NCBI RefSeq assembly: GCF_016082275.1
Contig: NZ_MOWM01000001.1
Span: 62,001-126,000, forward strand
DNA: 64,000 bases
Reading direction: 5' to 3'
Source: Variovorax sp. E3
GTDB lineage: Bacteria; Pseudomonadota; Gammaproteobacteria; Burkholderiales; Burkholderiaceae_C
Positions 53,824 through 64,000 of the stretch are shown in pieces; position 1 is the stretch's first letter, and every line of letters starts with the position of its first letter. Both the position numbers and the translations under genes were made by a program. Under the pieces are notes generated by a model that did not search any database, had not been told where the DNA came from, and worked only from the letters and a program-made list of their open reading frames with translations.

Positions 53824-55140
53824 TCATTGCTTTTGAAACGGACCCCAGTCCGGTTCTCTTATGTCTCCCGCCTGTCCCGCCAGTCGAGCCTTTATTTTTC
53901 CATCCAAAGTGGTCGTCATGAGGGCTTCGCGACCTTGCAGTTGCGTGGCGTAGACGATCAATTTGCTGTTCGGGGCAAAACTTGGACTTTCGTCGGCGGA
54001 AGTGTCGGTGATTGCGCTCACATTGCCGGTGGCCAACTCCATCACGTGGAGTTTGAAGGCACCGCCCACCCGCGAGATGTAGGCCAACCACCGGCCATCG
54101 CCGCTGACAGCCGGAGAAATGTTGTAGGTGCCGCTGAAGGTCACGCGCGTCGGGTTGCCGCCGCTGGCGCCCATCTTGTAGATCTGCGGGGCGCCGCCAC
54201 GGTCGCTCACGAAGTAGATGGTGCTGCCGTCGGCCGAGTACGCGGGCTCGGTGTCGATGCTCGAGCTCTGGGTCAGGCGGCGCGGTTCGCCGCCGCTGGC
54301 CGGAATGGTGAACAGCTGCGAGCCGCCGTCGCGGCTGAGGGTGACGGCCAGTGAATTGCCGTCGGGCGCCCAGGCCGGCGCGCTGTTCGAACCCTTGAAG
54401 TTCGCAAGCAGGCGGCGCTGGCCGCTGGCCACGTTGTGCACGTACACGACCGGCTTGCGCGATTCGAAGGACACGTACGCCAGCTGCTGCCCGTTGGACG
54501 ACCAGCACGGCGAGATGATGGGTTCGGGGCTGGCGAGCGCGGCCTGCGCGTTCTCGCCGTCGGCGTCGGCCACCCACAGGGAGTAGCGGCTGCCGGCCTT
54601 GGTGACGTAGGCGATGCGGGTCGAGAAGATGCCCTTCTCACCGGTCAGCTTCTCGTAGACGTAGTCGGCAATGCGGTGCGAAGCCAGGCGCAGGTCGCCC
54701 TGCGGCACGGTGTAGCTCTGGCCGCCGAGGTCTTGCCCCTTGACCACGTCCCACAGGCGAAAGCGCACGTCGAAGCGGCCGTCGGCCAGCTTGCTGACGC
54801 TGCCCACCACCAGCGAGTCGGCGGTGCGCTGGCGCCACAGCGACAGGTCGGGGCGCGAGGCTTCGTCCAGCGCCTGGCCGGAGGCATCGACGCCGCGGAA
54901 CTGGCCGCTGCGCTCCAGGTCGGCCTGGACGATGTCCGAGATCTTCTGCGGCGAAGACTCCTGGCCCTTGAAGGGGGCGAGCGCGATTGGCAATTGCGTC
55001 AACCCGACGCCCGACACTTCGACCCGGAACTGGGCGAGCGCTGGAAGCATGGGGGTGGCAGCAAGGGCCGCAATGAGGGTGCGGCGTGCAAATAGCGATG
55101 AAGAAGGAGTTGGAATTGGAGTTGGCAACGGCTTGTTCAT
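53824..55140 (-). CDS. tolB: Tol-Pal system beta-propeller protein TolB
   Basis: A 438-residue periplasmic protein. A leader with TLIAALAATPMLPALAQF looks like a signal peptide. The N-terminal domain contains IALAPFKGQESSPQKISDIV, and the beta-propeller repeats include SPCWSSNGQQLAYVSFESRK, APAWAPDGNSLAVTLSRDGG and EPAYSADGSTIYFVSDRGGA. TolB binds Pal and connects with TolA. The start at 55140 (MNKPLPTPIP) is chosen because longer frames have no family match. No tolQRA genes are seen; they would lie elsewhere or upstream of other genes. Confidence 0.96.
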   Translation of the reverse strand: MNKPLPTPIPTPSSSLFARRTLIAALAATPMLPALAQFRVEVSGVGLTQLPIALAPFKGQESSPQKISDIVQADLERSGQFRGVDASGQALDEASRPDLSLWRQRTADSLVVGSVSKLADGRFDVRFRLWDVVKGQDLGGQSYTVPQGDLRLASHRIADYVYEKLTGEKGIFSTRIAYVTKAGSRYSLWVADADGENAQAALASPEPIISPCWSSNGQQLAYVSFESRKPVVYVHNVASGQRRLLANFKGSNSAPAWAPDGNSLAVTLSRDGGSQLFTIPASGGEPRRLTQSSSIDTEPAYSADGSTIYFVSDRGGAPQIYKMGASGGNPTRVTFSGTYNISPAVSGDGRWLAYISRVGGAFKLHVMELATGNVSAITDTSADESPSFAPNSKLIVYATQLQGREALMTTTLDGKIKARLAGQAGDIREPDWGPFQKQ

Positions 55141-55303
55141 GCGGTTCGGAGAGGTTTCCGGCGAAAAAGTTTCTTCCCGGCTTGACGGGCCACATGTTAC
55201 ACACTGGCTCGCAGGCGCCGTCACAAAACGTTTATCCGGCGATGCGGTCCTACAGAATCACTTCAGGAAGCCCGAAATGGGGGGCCCCGTAGAATCCGCC
55301 GCC

Positions 55304-57088
55304 ATGCAAGCATCCCCCGGCAGCGAGAACGCGCGCCCTCCCCTGATGCGCCGCCTGGCGCGACTCATGACCTGGTTCGGTGGCTCCCGCCAATGGTGGG
55401 CCGCAGGCCTGATCGGCGCCCTGATGGCGGCCATTACCGAACCGCTGATGGCCGCCCTGCTCAAGCCGCTGCTCGACCGCGGCTTCAACCGCGGCCAGCT
55501 CCAGTTGTGGATCGTGCCGGCTGCCGTGCTGCTGCTGTTCGCGGTGCGCGGCATTGCGCAGTTCATTTCCCAATACGCCCTGTCGCGCATCGCCAACGAA
55601 GGCATGCAGCGGCTGCGCCGCGTGCTGTTCGAACGGCTGATGGGCGCCGAGCTGGCCCTGTTCACGCGCCAGTCGGCGAGCGCACTGTCGAACACCGTGG
55701 TCTACGAAGTGCAGACCGGCGCGATGCTGCTGGTGCAGGCGCTGCTCGGGCTCACGCGCGACGGCTTCACGCTGATCGCGCTGCTCGGCTACCTCGTCTA
55801 CCTGAACTGGAAGCTCACGCTGATCGTGGCGTTCCTGGTGCCCAGCATCTCGTGGATCATGAAGGTGTTTTCCAAGCGCCTCTACCGCCTCACGCAGCAG
55901 GGCCAGCAGGCCACCGACGAGCTGGCCTACGTGGTCGAGGAAAACGTGCTCGCGCACCGCGTGGTGCGGCTGCACGGCGCCGAAGCCGCGCAGGGCCAGC
56001 GCTTCGAGCAACTGAGCCAGCGCCTGAACCGGCTGGCCGTGAAGTCGACCATTGCCCAGGCCGCCACCACGCCGCTCACGCAGATGATGGCGTCGCTGGC
56101 GCTGTCGGTCGTCGTGATGATCGCGCTCTGGCAAAGCGGCGAACAGGGCCTGACGGTGGGCGGTTTCGTCGCCTACATCACGGCCATGCTGATGCTGATC
56201 GCGCCGATCCGCCGGCTGGCCGACATGGCCGCGCCCATCACGCGTGGCCTTGCCGCGCTCGAACGCGGCTTGGTGCTGGTCGACGAAGTGGCGCCGGAGT
56301 CGCAAGGCAGCTTCAGCCTCGAACATGCCCGCGGCCACATCGAACTGCGCAACGTGCAGGTCAACTACCGCGGCGAAGACGAGCAGCGCGCGCTCGACGG
56401 CGTGAGCCTGACCATCGAGCCCGGCCAGGTGGTGGCCTTCGTCGGCCCCTCGGGCTCGGGCAAGACCACGCTGGTCAACCTGCTGCCGCGCTTCGTGCAA
56501 CCCAGCGGCGGCCAGGTGCTGCTCGACGGGCACGACACCAGCGAATGGCGACTGAAGAGCCTGCGCTCGCAGTTCGCGATGGTGAGCCAGGACGTGGTCA
56601 TGCTCAACGAAACGCTCGCCGCCAACGTGGCGCTGGGCTCCGACATCGACCGCGACCGCGTGCTGCAATGCATCGCCGCCGCCAACCTGAGCTCGCACGT
56701 CGAAGGCCTGCCGCAAGGCATCGACACCGTGCTGGGCCACAACGCCACGCAACTGTCGGGCGGCCAGCGCCAGCGCCTGGCCATCGCGCGTGCGCTCTAC
56801 AAGAACGCCCCCGTGCTGCTGCTCGACGAAGCCACCTCGGCCCTCGATACCGAATCAGAACGGCTGGTGCAAGACGCCCTGCAACGCCTGATGCAGAACC
56901 GCACCACGCTGATCGTGGCCCACCGCCTGTCGACCATCCAGCACGCGGACCGCATCATCGTGATGGAGCAAGGCCGCATTGCCGAGCAAGGCAGCCACGA
57001 GCAGCTGATGCAGCTGGACGGGCTGTATGCGCGGCTGCAGACACTGGCTGTGCGCAGCGCCACGCCGGGGCAAGACCCGACGCTCTGA
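55304..57088 (+). CDS. msbA: Lipid A export ATP-binding/permease protein MsbA
   Basis: A 594-residue half-transporter with six membrane helices (WWAAGLIGALMAAITEPLMA, WIVPAAVLLLFAVRGIAQFI and others) and one ATPase domain: Walker A GPSGSGKTT, signature LSGGQRQRLAIARAL, Walker B LLLDEATSALD and the H-loop VAHRLST. MsbA flips lipid A-core across the inner membrane. With lptF and lptG elsewhere in the window, two stages of LPS export are represented. It is divergent from tolB with a 163-bp gap. Confidence 0.93.
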   Translation: MQASPGSENARPPLMRRLARLMTWFGGSRQWWAAGLIGALMAAITEPLMAALLKPLLDRGFNRGQLQLWIVPAAVLLLFAVRGIAQFISQYALSRIANEGMQRLRRVLFERLMGAELALFTRQSASALSNTVVYEVQTGAMLLVQALLGLTRDGFTLIALLGYLVYLNWKLTLIVAFLVPSISWIMKVFSKRLYRLTQQGQQATDELAYVVEENVLAHRVVRLHGAEAAQGQRFEQLSQRLNRLAVKSTIAQAATTPLTQMMASLALSVVVMIALWQSGEQGLTVGGFVAYITAMLMLIAPIRRLADMAAPITRGLAALERGLVLVDEVAPESQGSFSLEHARGHIELRNVQVNYRGEDEQRALDGVSLTIEPGQVVAFVGPSGSGKTTLVNLLPRFVQPSGGQVLLDGHDTSEWRLKSLRSQFAMVSQDVVMLNETLAANVALGSDIDRDRVLQCIAAANLSSHVEGLPQGIDTVLGHNATQLSGGQRQRLAIARALYKNAPVLLLDEATSALDTESERLVQDALQRLMQNRTTLIVAHRLSTIQHADRIIVMEQGRIAEQGSHEQLMQLDGLYARLQTLAVRSATPGQDPTL

Positions 57089-57100
57089 TACGGCGCCGCG

Positions 57101-57861
57101 TCAGCGCGGCGCGGCAGGCGTGGCGCGCGGCTTCTTCGCCGCCGGCGCGGTGCTCTCCGGTGGCAATGCGCCGTGGGAGACCAGCACGCCGGCCGACAGG
57201 ATGAATTCGGCGGCGCTCTCGATGTCGCCCTGCAGCGCGGCCCGCGCCTTGGCGCCGTCGCGCCGCTTCAGCGCGGCGAGCAGCGCCGCGTGGTGCGACA
57301 TCGCCACCTTCTCGCGCACACGACGGGAGCCGCCGCGCAGGTCGTAGTTGAGGATGGGGCCGATGCGCAGCCACAGCGCCTCGATCATCTGCAGCAGCAC
57401 GGGCATGTCCGCCGCAGCGTAGACCGCGAAATGGAATTCCTTGTTGAAGGTGACGAGCTTCGATCCGTCGGGACTCGCGGACTTCATTTCGGCGGCGAAT
57501 GCATCGTGCCACTGCGTGATGTCGCGCAACGACACGCCGCCGGACGCCGAGGCCGCGACCTCGGTGGCCAGGCCTCGAGGTTGGTGCGGATGATCGTGAT
57601 CTCCTTGAACTGCGCCGCCGTCATTCTCGGCACGCGCAAGGCGCGATTGGGCGTCAGCTCCAGCGCCTGTTCGGCCACGAGGCGCTGCATGGCTTCGCGC
57701 ACCGGCATCACGCTCACGCCGAGCGCCGCCGCGGCGCTGCGCAACGAGATCTGCTCGCCCGGCATCATCTGCCCGCTCATCACGAGGTCGCGCAACTGGT
57801 CATAGACGTTCGCGCTGAGCGTCTGGCGCTTGAGCGGAGTGACGAGATCGGAAAGGCCCAT
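57101..57861 (-). CDS. GntR-family regulator (FadR/FCD type; apparent frameshift)
   Basis: About 253 residues when joined. The winged HTH shows SANVYDQLRDLVMSGQMMPG and ALGVSVMPVREAMQRLVAEQ. The FCD effector domain includes KLVTFNKEFHFAVYAAADMP and AMSHHAALLAALKRRDGAKA with metal-binding His positions. One G is lost near 57573 (restored: NLEGLATEVAASASGGVS). It is divergent from an SDR-BKACE-MFS operon, and a perfect palindrome lies between them, so it most likely represses that operon until an organic acid binds. Confidence 0.9.
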
Positions 57862-57896
57862 GCGGCGAAGTATACGAGCGGGGTATTCCCTATGAA

Positions 57897-57916
57897 ATAT
57901 CTGTGATCACAGATAT
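57897..57916. promoter_or_regulatory. Perfect 20-bp palindrome, GntR operator candidate
   Basis: ATATCTGTGATCACAGATAT is identical to its own reverse complement over all 20 bases. It lies 36 bp upstream of the regulator start and 45 bp upstream of the SDR start. The TGTGATCACA core resembles operators of FadR-type GntR regulators. Confidence 0.8.
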
Positions 57917-57960
57917 ACGATCCCGCCCAGTCAACGCATCAACCCAAGGAGTTCTCCAAC

Positions 57961-58743
57961 ATGTGGAATGGCAATTCCCTCGCCGGCCAACGCGTGCTCG
58001 TCACGGCCGGTGCAAGCGGCATCGGCCTCGAAATCGCGCGTGGCTTCGCCGCGGCGGGCGCCCGGGTCCTGGCCTGCGACGTGCAACAGGCGAGCCTCGA
58101 TGAATTGAAACGCGAACTGCCGGCGATTGCCGGCCGCCTCGCCGATGTCTCCAGCGAAGAAGACGTGGCCCGGCTGTTCGACGCCGTGGACCGCGAGCTC
58201 GGCGGCCTCGACGTGCTCGTGAACAACGCCGGCGTGGCCGGGCCGACCGGAGGTGTCGAAACCCTCTCGCTGGCGGACTGGGAGCGCACGCTCGCCGTCA
58301 ACATCACGGGACAGTTTCTCTGCGCACGGCTTGCGGTGCCGCGACTGCGGCAAGGGCGCAACCCGTCCATCGTCAACCTCTCTTCGGCCGCCGGCCACCT
58401 GGGCATGCCGGGGCGCTCGCCCTACTCCGCCTCGAAATGGGCGGTGATCGGCTTCACGAAGACACTCGCGATCGAACTCGGCAAGGACGGCATTCGCGTC
58501 AACGCGATCCTGCCGGGTGCGGTCGACGGCCCCCGCATCCGCGCAGTGATCGCCGCCAAGGCCGAAGCGCTGGGCAAGCCGCTGGCGGAAGTCACGCGCA
58601 GCTACACCGCGCAATCGGCACTGGGGCGCATGGTGACGCCCGGCGACATCGCCAACATGGTGCTGTTCGCCGCGAGCGACCTGGCCGCGAGCGTCACGGG
58701 CCAGGCGCTCGCGGTGGACGGCCATACCCAGGCACTGAGCTGA
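57961..58743 (+). CDS. SDR-family dehydrogenase
   Basis: A 260-residue classical short-chain dehydrogenase/reductase. The NAD(P)-binding motif is TAGASGIGLEIARGFAAAGA, followed by VLVNNAGVAGPTG, the catalytic Ser in NLSSAAGHLG, and the Tyr-Lys pair in YSASKWAVIGF. An acidic residue after the second strand (ACDVQQ) suggests NAD. In this operon it probably oxidises a beta-hydroxy acid to the beta-keto acid used by the following BKACE enzyme (inferred). The ribosome site is AAGGAG. Confidence 0.92.
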   Translation: MWNGNSLAGQRVLVTAGASGIGLEIARGFAAAGARVLACDVQQASLDELKRELPAIAGRLADVSSEEDVARLFDAVDRELGGLDVLVNNAGVAGPTGGVETLSLADWERTLAVNITGQFLCARLAVPRLRQGRNPSIVNLSSAAGHLGMPGRSPYSASKWAVIGFTKTLAIELGKDGIRVNAILPGAVDGPRIRAVIAAKAEALGKPLAEVTRSYTAQSALGRMVTPGDIANMVLFAASDLAASVTGQALAVDGHTQALS

Positions 58744-58796
58744 TCGCCGGCCGCCCTTCCTTTTCTTTCCTCTTCTCATCCGGACAAGACACACCC

Positions 58797-59728
58797 ATGG
58801 CCCACCGCTCCAAAGCCATCATCACCTGCGCGCCCACGGGCGCAATCCACACACCGAGCATGTCGCCCCACCTGCCCGTGACGGCCGATGAAATCGCGGC
58901 GGCTTCCATCGAAGCCGCCCGCGCCGGCGCCGCGATCCTGCACCTGCATGCGCGTGACCCGAAGGACGGCCGCCCCTCGCAAGACCCGGCGCTGTTCCGC
59001 CCGTTCCTGTCGAAGATCAAGGCCGCGACCGATGCGGTGATCAACATCACCACCGGCGGCAGCCACACATGAGCGTCGAGGAACGCATGCGGCCGGCGAC
59101 CACCTTCAAGCCCGAGCTCGCCTCGCTCAACATGGGCTCGATGAACTTCGGCCTCTTCCCGATGCTCGAGCGCTTCAAGTCCCTCGAGCACGACTGGGAG
59201 CGCGAGCACCTCGAGAACAGCCGCAACCTGATCTTCAAGAACACCTTCGCCGATATCGAGAACATCCTCGAGCTCGGCAACGCCAACGGCACGCGCTTCG
59301 AGTTCGAGTGCTACGACGTCAGCCATCTCAACAACCTGCGGCATTTCCTGGATCGCGGACTGGTGCGGACGCCGCTCTTCGTGCAAACCGTCTTCGGCAT
59401 CCTGGGCGGTATCGGTGCCGACCCGGAGGACCTGATGCACATGCACCGCACCGCCGCACGGCTGTTCGGCGACCGCTTCCAATGGTCGATCCTCGGCACC
59501 GGCCGCAACCAGCTGCCGCTGGCCACCATCGGCGCCGCCATGGGCTCGCACGTGCGCGTGGGGCTCGAGGACTCGCTGTGGATCGGGCCCGGCCGGCTCG
59601 CCGCGTCGAGCGCCGAACAGGTGCTGCGCATCCGCGCGGTGCTGGAGGCGCTGAACATCGACATCGCCACGCCCGACGAGGCGCGCGAAATGCTCGGGCT
59701 CAAGGGCGCCGCGCGCGTCGACTTCTAG
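58797..59728 (+). CDS. BKACE-family beta-keto acid cleavage enzyme (DUF849; apparent frameshift)
   Basis: About 310 residues when joined. BKACE enzymes cleave a beta-keto acid with acetyl-CoA to give acetoacetate and a CoA ester. Zinc ligands are seen in AAILHLHARDPKDGRP (His49, His51), and the later VRVGLEDSLWIG holds the conserved Glu. The start AIITCAPTGAIHTPSMSPHL is typical. One C is lost near 59063 (TGGSPHMSVEERM restored), so the first frame stops after GGSHT. It lies between the SDR and MFS genes under the GntR operator. The specific beta-keto acid is not known. Confidence 0.92.
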
Positions 59729-59843
59729 CCTGCACGAGAACCATCGTCCTGGCCGCATCGCCGCGGCCGGACCCTGCACGCCCGTCGGTCGGCCCTGCCC
59801 GGACCTCCCGGCGCCCATCCCCGGACCCAGAAGGAGACACACG

Positions 59844-61176
59844 ATGCCACACGCATCCACCCAGACCGCCCCGATCGGGCTCCAGCTCGAACAGACGACC
59901 GAAGAACAACGCTCCCTGAACGCGCTGCTCTTTTCGCAAGCTCATGCCGCTGCTCGTGCTGGCCTATGTGGTCAGCTTCATCGACCGCACGAACATCGCG
60001 CTGGCCAAGAGCCACATGGCCGTGGACATCGGCATCTCGGCCGCGGCCTACGGGCTCGGTGCCGGTCTGTTCTTCCTGAGCTACGCCTTGCTCGAAGTGC
60101 CCAGCAATCTGGTGATGCACCGGGTGGGCGCACGCTGGTGGATCGCGCGCATCATGATCACCTGGGGGCTGCTGTCGGCCGGCATGGCCTTCGTCTCGGG
60201 GGAAACCTCGTTCTACGTGATGCGCATCCTGCTGGGCGCGGCGGAGGCCGGCCTGTTCCCGGGCGTGATGCTCTACCTGAACTACTGGTTCGGCCGCAAG
60301 GACCGCGCACGCGCGACGGGCTACTTCCTGCTCGGCGTGTGCATCGCGAACATCCTGAGCGGCCCGGTCGGCGGCGCGCTGCTGCAGATGGACGGCCTGC
60401 TGGGCTGGCACGGCTGGCAATGGATGTTCGTGCTCGAGGGCCTGCCGGCCGTGGTGCTGGCCTTCGTCGTCTGGCGCAAGTTGCCCGACGGACCGTCCAG
60501 CGCCAGCTGGCTCACGCGAGCGCAGGCACAAGCCATCGAACACCGGCTGGCAGCCGAACGCGCCGAGGATGTGGCGAGCGGCCAGGTCGGCGAATCCCTG
60601 CGTGCCTGCCTGGCCGACCGGCAGATCTGGCTCGCGATCTTTGTCTACTTCTGCCACCAGATCAGCATCTACACCGTGATCTTCTTCCTGCCGGGCATCA
60701 TCGGCACCTACGGCAAGCTCTCGCCGCTGCAGATCGGGGCGCTCAACTCGCTGCCGTGGATCGCCGCCGCCATCGGCGCCGTCACGCTCCCGCGGCTTGC
60801 GGTCACACCGCAGCGCGGCCGGCGCCTGTTGCTGGTCGGGCTGCTCGCGATGGCGGTGGGGCTGTGGCTCGCGGCATTCGCAAGCCCCGCCGTCGCGCTC
60901 GCGGGCTTCTGCGTCACGGGCTCGATGTTCTTCGTGGTGCAGTCGGTGATCTTCCTGTTCGCGTCTTCCCGCCTGGCGGGCGTCGCGCTCGCCGGAGGAC
61001 TGGCGCTGGTCAACACCTGCGGCCTCGTGGGCGGCTTCATCGGCCCCTCGGTGATGGGCTGGATCGAGCAGAGCACGGGCAGCACCAGGAACGGGCTGCT
61101 CCTGATCGCGGTGCTGCTGGTGGCCGCCGCGCTGGCCAGCATCTGGATGCGGCAGGGGCAGGAGTCGCGCCGCTAG
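59844..61176 (+). CDS. MFS transporter, anion:cation symporter type (apparent one-base insertion)
   Basis: About 443 residues with twelve membrane helices. The signature DRTNIALAKSHMAVDIG and the loop YWFGRKDRARATGYFLLGVC are typical of ACS-family organic acid importers. RVGARWWIARIMITWG follows. Near 59931-59934 a run of four Ts appears to be one T too long: removing one gives LLFRKLMPLLVLAYVVSFID. The start at 59844 has an AAGGAG site. It is the last gene of the GntR-controlled operon and probably imports the acid the operon degrades. Confidence 0.9.
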
Positions 61177-61210
61177 CTGGCCGGAACCGACCGCACCGAC
61201 GGGATCGGAA

Positions 61211-62737
<1,527 letters not shown>

Positions 62738-62744
62738 GGAAGTC

Positions 62745-63345
62745 TTAAGTATTGAAGCCGGCGTTTCGAAGCAGGCCGGCCGTCTCGAACATGGGAAGTC
62801 CCATGATGCCCGAATAGGACCCGCTGATGTGCTCGATGAACGCGGCCGCCGCGCCTGGATGGCGTAGGCCCCGGCCTTGCCCAGCGGCTCGCCGCCTTCC
62901 GCATAGCGGGCGATCTGGGCCTCGGTGATCTTCGCGAAGCGCACGCGCGAAACGCTGAGCGCGGCATGGCGCTGCTCGCCGTGCTGCAACGCCACCGCCG
63001 TGAGCACGCGGTGCGTGGCGCCCGACAGCATCGCGAGCATGCGCGCGGCATCGGCGGCGTCCTCGGGCTTGCCGAGGATGGTGCGGCCGAGCGCAACCGT
63101 GGTGTCGGCGCAGAGCACCGGCGCACTGGCCAGGCCTCGGCGCGCCAGCCGCGCCACGGCCGCATCGAGCTTGAGCGCGGTCACACGCTGCACGTAGGAG
63201 GCCGGCGCTCGTTGAGCAGCACCGCTTCGAGCGCCTCGGCGTCTTCGCCGGCATCGGCGAGCAGCAGCGCATGGCGAACGCCGAGCTGGCCGAGCAGTTG
63301 GGCGCGGCGCGGGCTTTGCGAGGCGAGGTAGATGAAGTCGGTCAA
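62745..63345 (-). CDS. maf: Maf family nucleotide pyrophosphatase (two apparent frameshifts)
   Basis: About 200 residues when joined. Maf proteins hydrolyse non-canonical or canonical nucleoside triphosphates (dTTP/UTP in the YhdE group). The Maf signature [17 protein letters not shown] is at the start; [19 protein letters not shown] and the C-terminal [20 protein letters not shown] follow. Bases are missing near 63203 (NERPASYVQR restored) and near 62855 ([14 protein letters not shown] restored). The start is a TTG at 63345 with AGGAG upstream, since an in-frame stop lies just before it. It forms an operon with rng; this order is common in proteobacteria. Confidence 0.9.
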
Positions 63346-63348
63346 GGC

Positions 63349-64000
63349 TCAGTTCTCCTGTGAGGCCGGCGGCGCAGTCCGCGCGCCGGCCACGGTGCGA
63401 TTCCAGACCAGGCCATGCGGCAGGCGCCCGGGTCCGAAGAGGAAGTGAAGGACGCGGCGGCGCACAGGCGACCGGGCGCGGGACGAGGCGTGCAGCAGCA
63501 GCGGGCGCATCAGCAGCGCATCGCCGCGTGCCGCGATGCAGACCTCTTCGCCATGGGCAGCGCGCAGCGCCTGCGCCTCGGCGTCGCCCAGCCGGCCGAC
63601 GCGGTGGCTGCCCGGCACGACGCGCAAAGGCCCGGCTTCAGCGCCGCAATCGTCCAGGTGCACGCGCACGGCGAGCAGCGACTGCAACACCTTGATCGAA
63701 GGCTGCACGTACGGTTCGCCCTCCTTGGTCACCATCGGCAGGCTGCCGCCCGAGGCGGGAATCGAGGTGTCCTGGTGCAGCGCGACCAGCCAGTTGCGGT
63801 CGGCGGTCTTGTCGAACAGCGTGCATTGCACGGCGACGGATTCGGCCTCGAGCAGGCCGAGATCGACCAGCCGCGCTTTCAGTTGAACGCCCATCCGGTG
63901 GCATTGCGATTGGGCCAACAGGTTGCGACTGCCTGCCGCTTCGTGCCCCAGCCAGCCTTCAAGCGACTGCGCGGCTTCGTCCAGCAGCCCGTTCGGCAGC
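63349..64000 (-). CDS. Phytanoyl-CoA dioxygenase-family protein, N-terminus cut by window edge
   Basis: The visible 216 residues form the C-terminal part of an Fe(II)/2-oxoglutarate dioxygenase. The metal motif HxD is in LVALHQDTSIPASGG, and the distal His region is in LRVVPGSHRVGRLGD; the 2-oxoglutarate Arg is probably in RSPVRRRVLHFLFGPGRLP. PhyH-like bacterial enzymes hydroxylate varied small molecules. The frame stays open to the right edge (SLEGWLGHEAAGSRNLL), so the true start lies outside. Its stop is four bases before the maf start. The substrate is unknown. Confidence 0.82.
   Translation of the reverse strand, partial: LPNGLLDEAAQSLEGWLGHEAAGSRNLLAQSQCHRMGVQLKARLVDLGLLEAESVAVQCTLFDKTADRNWLVALHQDTSIPASGGSLPMVTKEGEPYVQPSIKVLQSLLAVRVHLDDCGAEAGPLRVVPGSHRVGRLGDAEAQALRAAHGEEVCIAARGDALLMRPLLLHASSRARSPVRRRVLHFLFGPGRLPHGLVWNRTVAGARTAPPASQEN

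Noticed and set aside
59060..59075. Programmed frameshift in the BKACE gene
   Set aside because: There is no slippery heptamer or downstream structure, and the lost C fits the same pattern as the other breaks in the window.

Overview
This 64 kb window is a GC-rich bacterial chromosome segment. Protein content and gene order point to a betaproteobacterium of the Burkholderiales, most likely Comamonadaceae close to Variovorax: pepA-holC facing lptF-lptG, a dapC-dapD-pilU-dapE-prmB cluster, tolB-pal-cpoB-tcdA, and a Lys tRNA next to them. Most of it is housekeeping chromosome. I see no prophage, insertion sequence, CRISPR array or plasmid functions.

Layout. 1-8.6 kb: a LivK-type binding protein (cut by the left edge), pepA-holC and a small gene of unknown function facing lptF-lptG-cbiX, then cysB, a methionine-type aminotransferase and a small DUF3309 membrane peptide. 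8.6-18.9 kb: hrpA, a soluble AAA+/M41 metalloprotease fusion, argA, a LysE exporter, and a quinone oxidoreductase/LysR divergent pair. 18.9-26.5 kb: lysine/diaminopimelate genes with pilU inside, prmB and an ABC-F ATPase. 26.5-29.0 kb: a DUF697-like protein, a two-repressor divergent switch (small HTH versus S24 LexA/CI-like protein) and a fasciclin protein. 29.3-35.3 kb: a tripartite RND efflux operon. 35.4-48.2 kb: a sugar locus with two GH92 alpha-mannosidase lipoproteins, a LacI regulator, a LamB-type porin and a CUT1 ABC importer. 48.3-51.5 kb: a small stress/detoxification-like operon (pirin, alpha/beta hydrolase, GNAT, monooxygenase) and a thioesterase. 51.5-57.1 kb: tRNA-Lys, tcdA, cpoB-pal-tolB, msbA. 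57.1-61.2 kb: a GntR-controlled SDR-BKACE-MFS catabolic operon. 61.2-64 kb: rng, maf and a phytanoyl-CoA dioxygenase-like protein (cut by the right edge).

The most coherent system is the mannoside locus. Three promoters (GH92 pair, porin, ABC importer) carry the same 38-bp element, each followed after 24-25 bp by a TAMACT -10 box. With the LacI regulator this forms a self-contained regulon: surface lipoprotein mannosidases release sugar, the porin admits it, and the GtsA-like importer takes it up. The most unusual single protein is the 667-residue fusion of a Clp-type AAA+ ATPase to an FtsH-like M41 zinc peptidase domain without any membrane segment.

An important caveat: about two dozen single-base (mostly G or C) losses break otherwise perfect genes, including conserved housekeeping ones. 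Reading resumes exactly in the next frame each time, so I read these as sequencing or assembly errors and annotate each gene at full length, noting the break.
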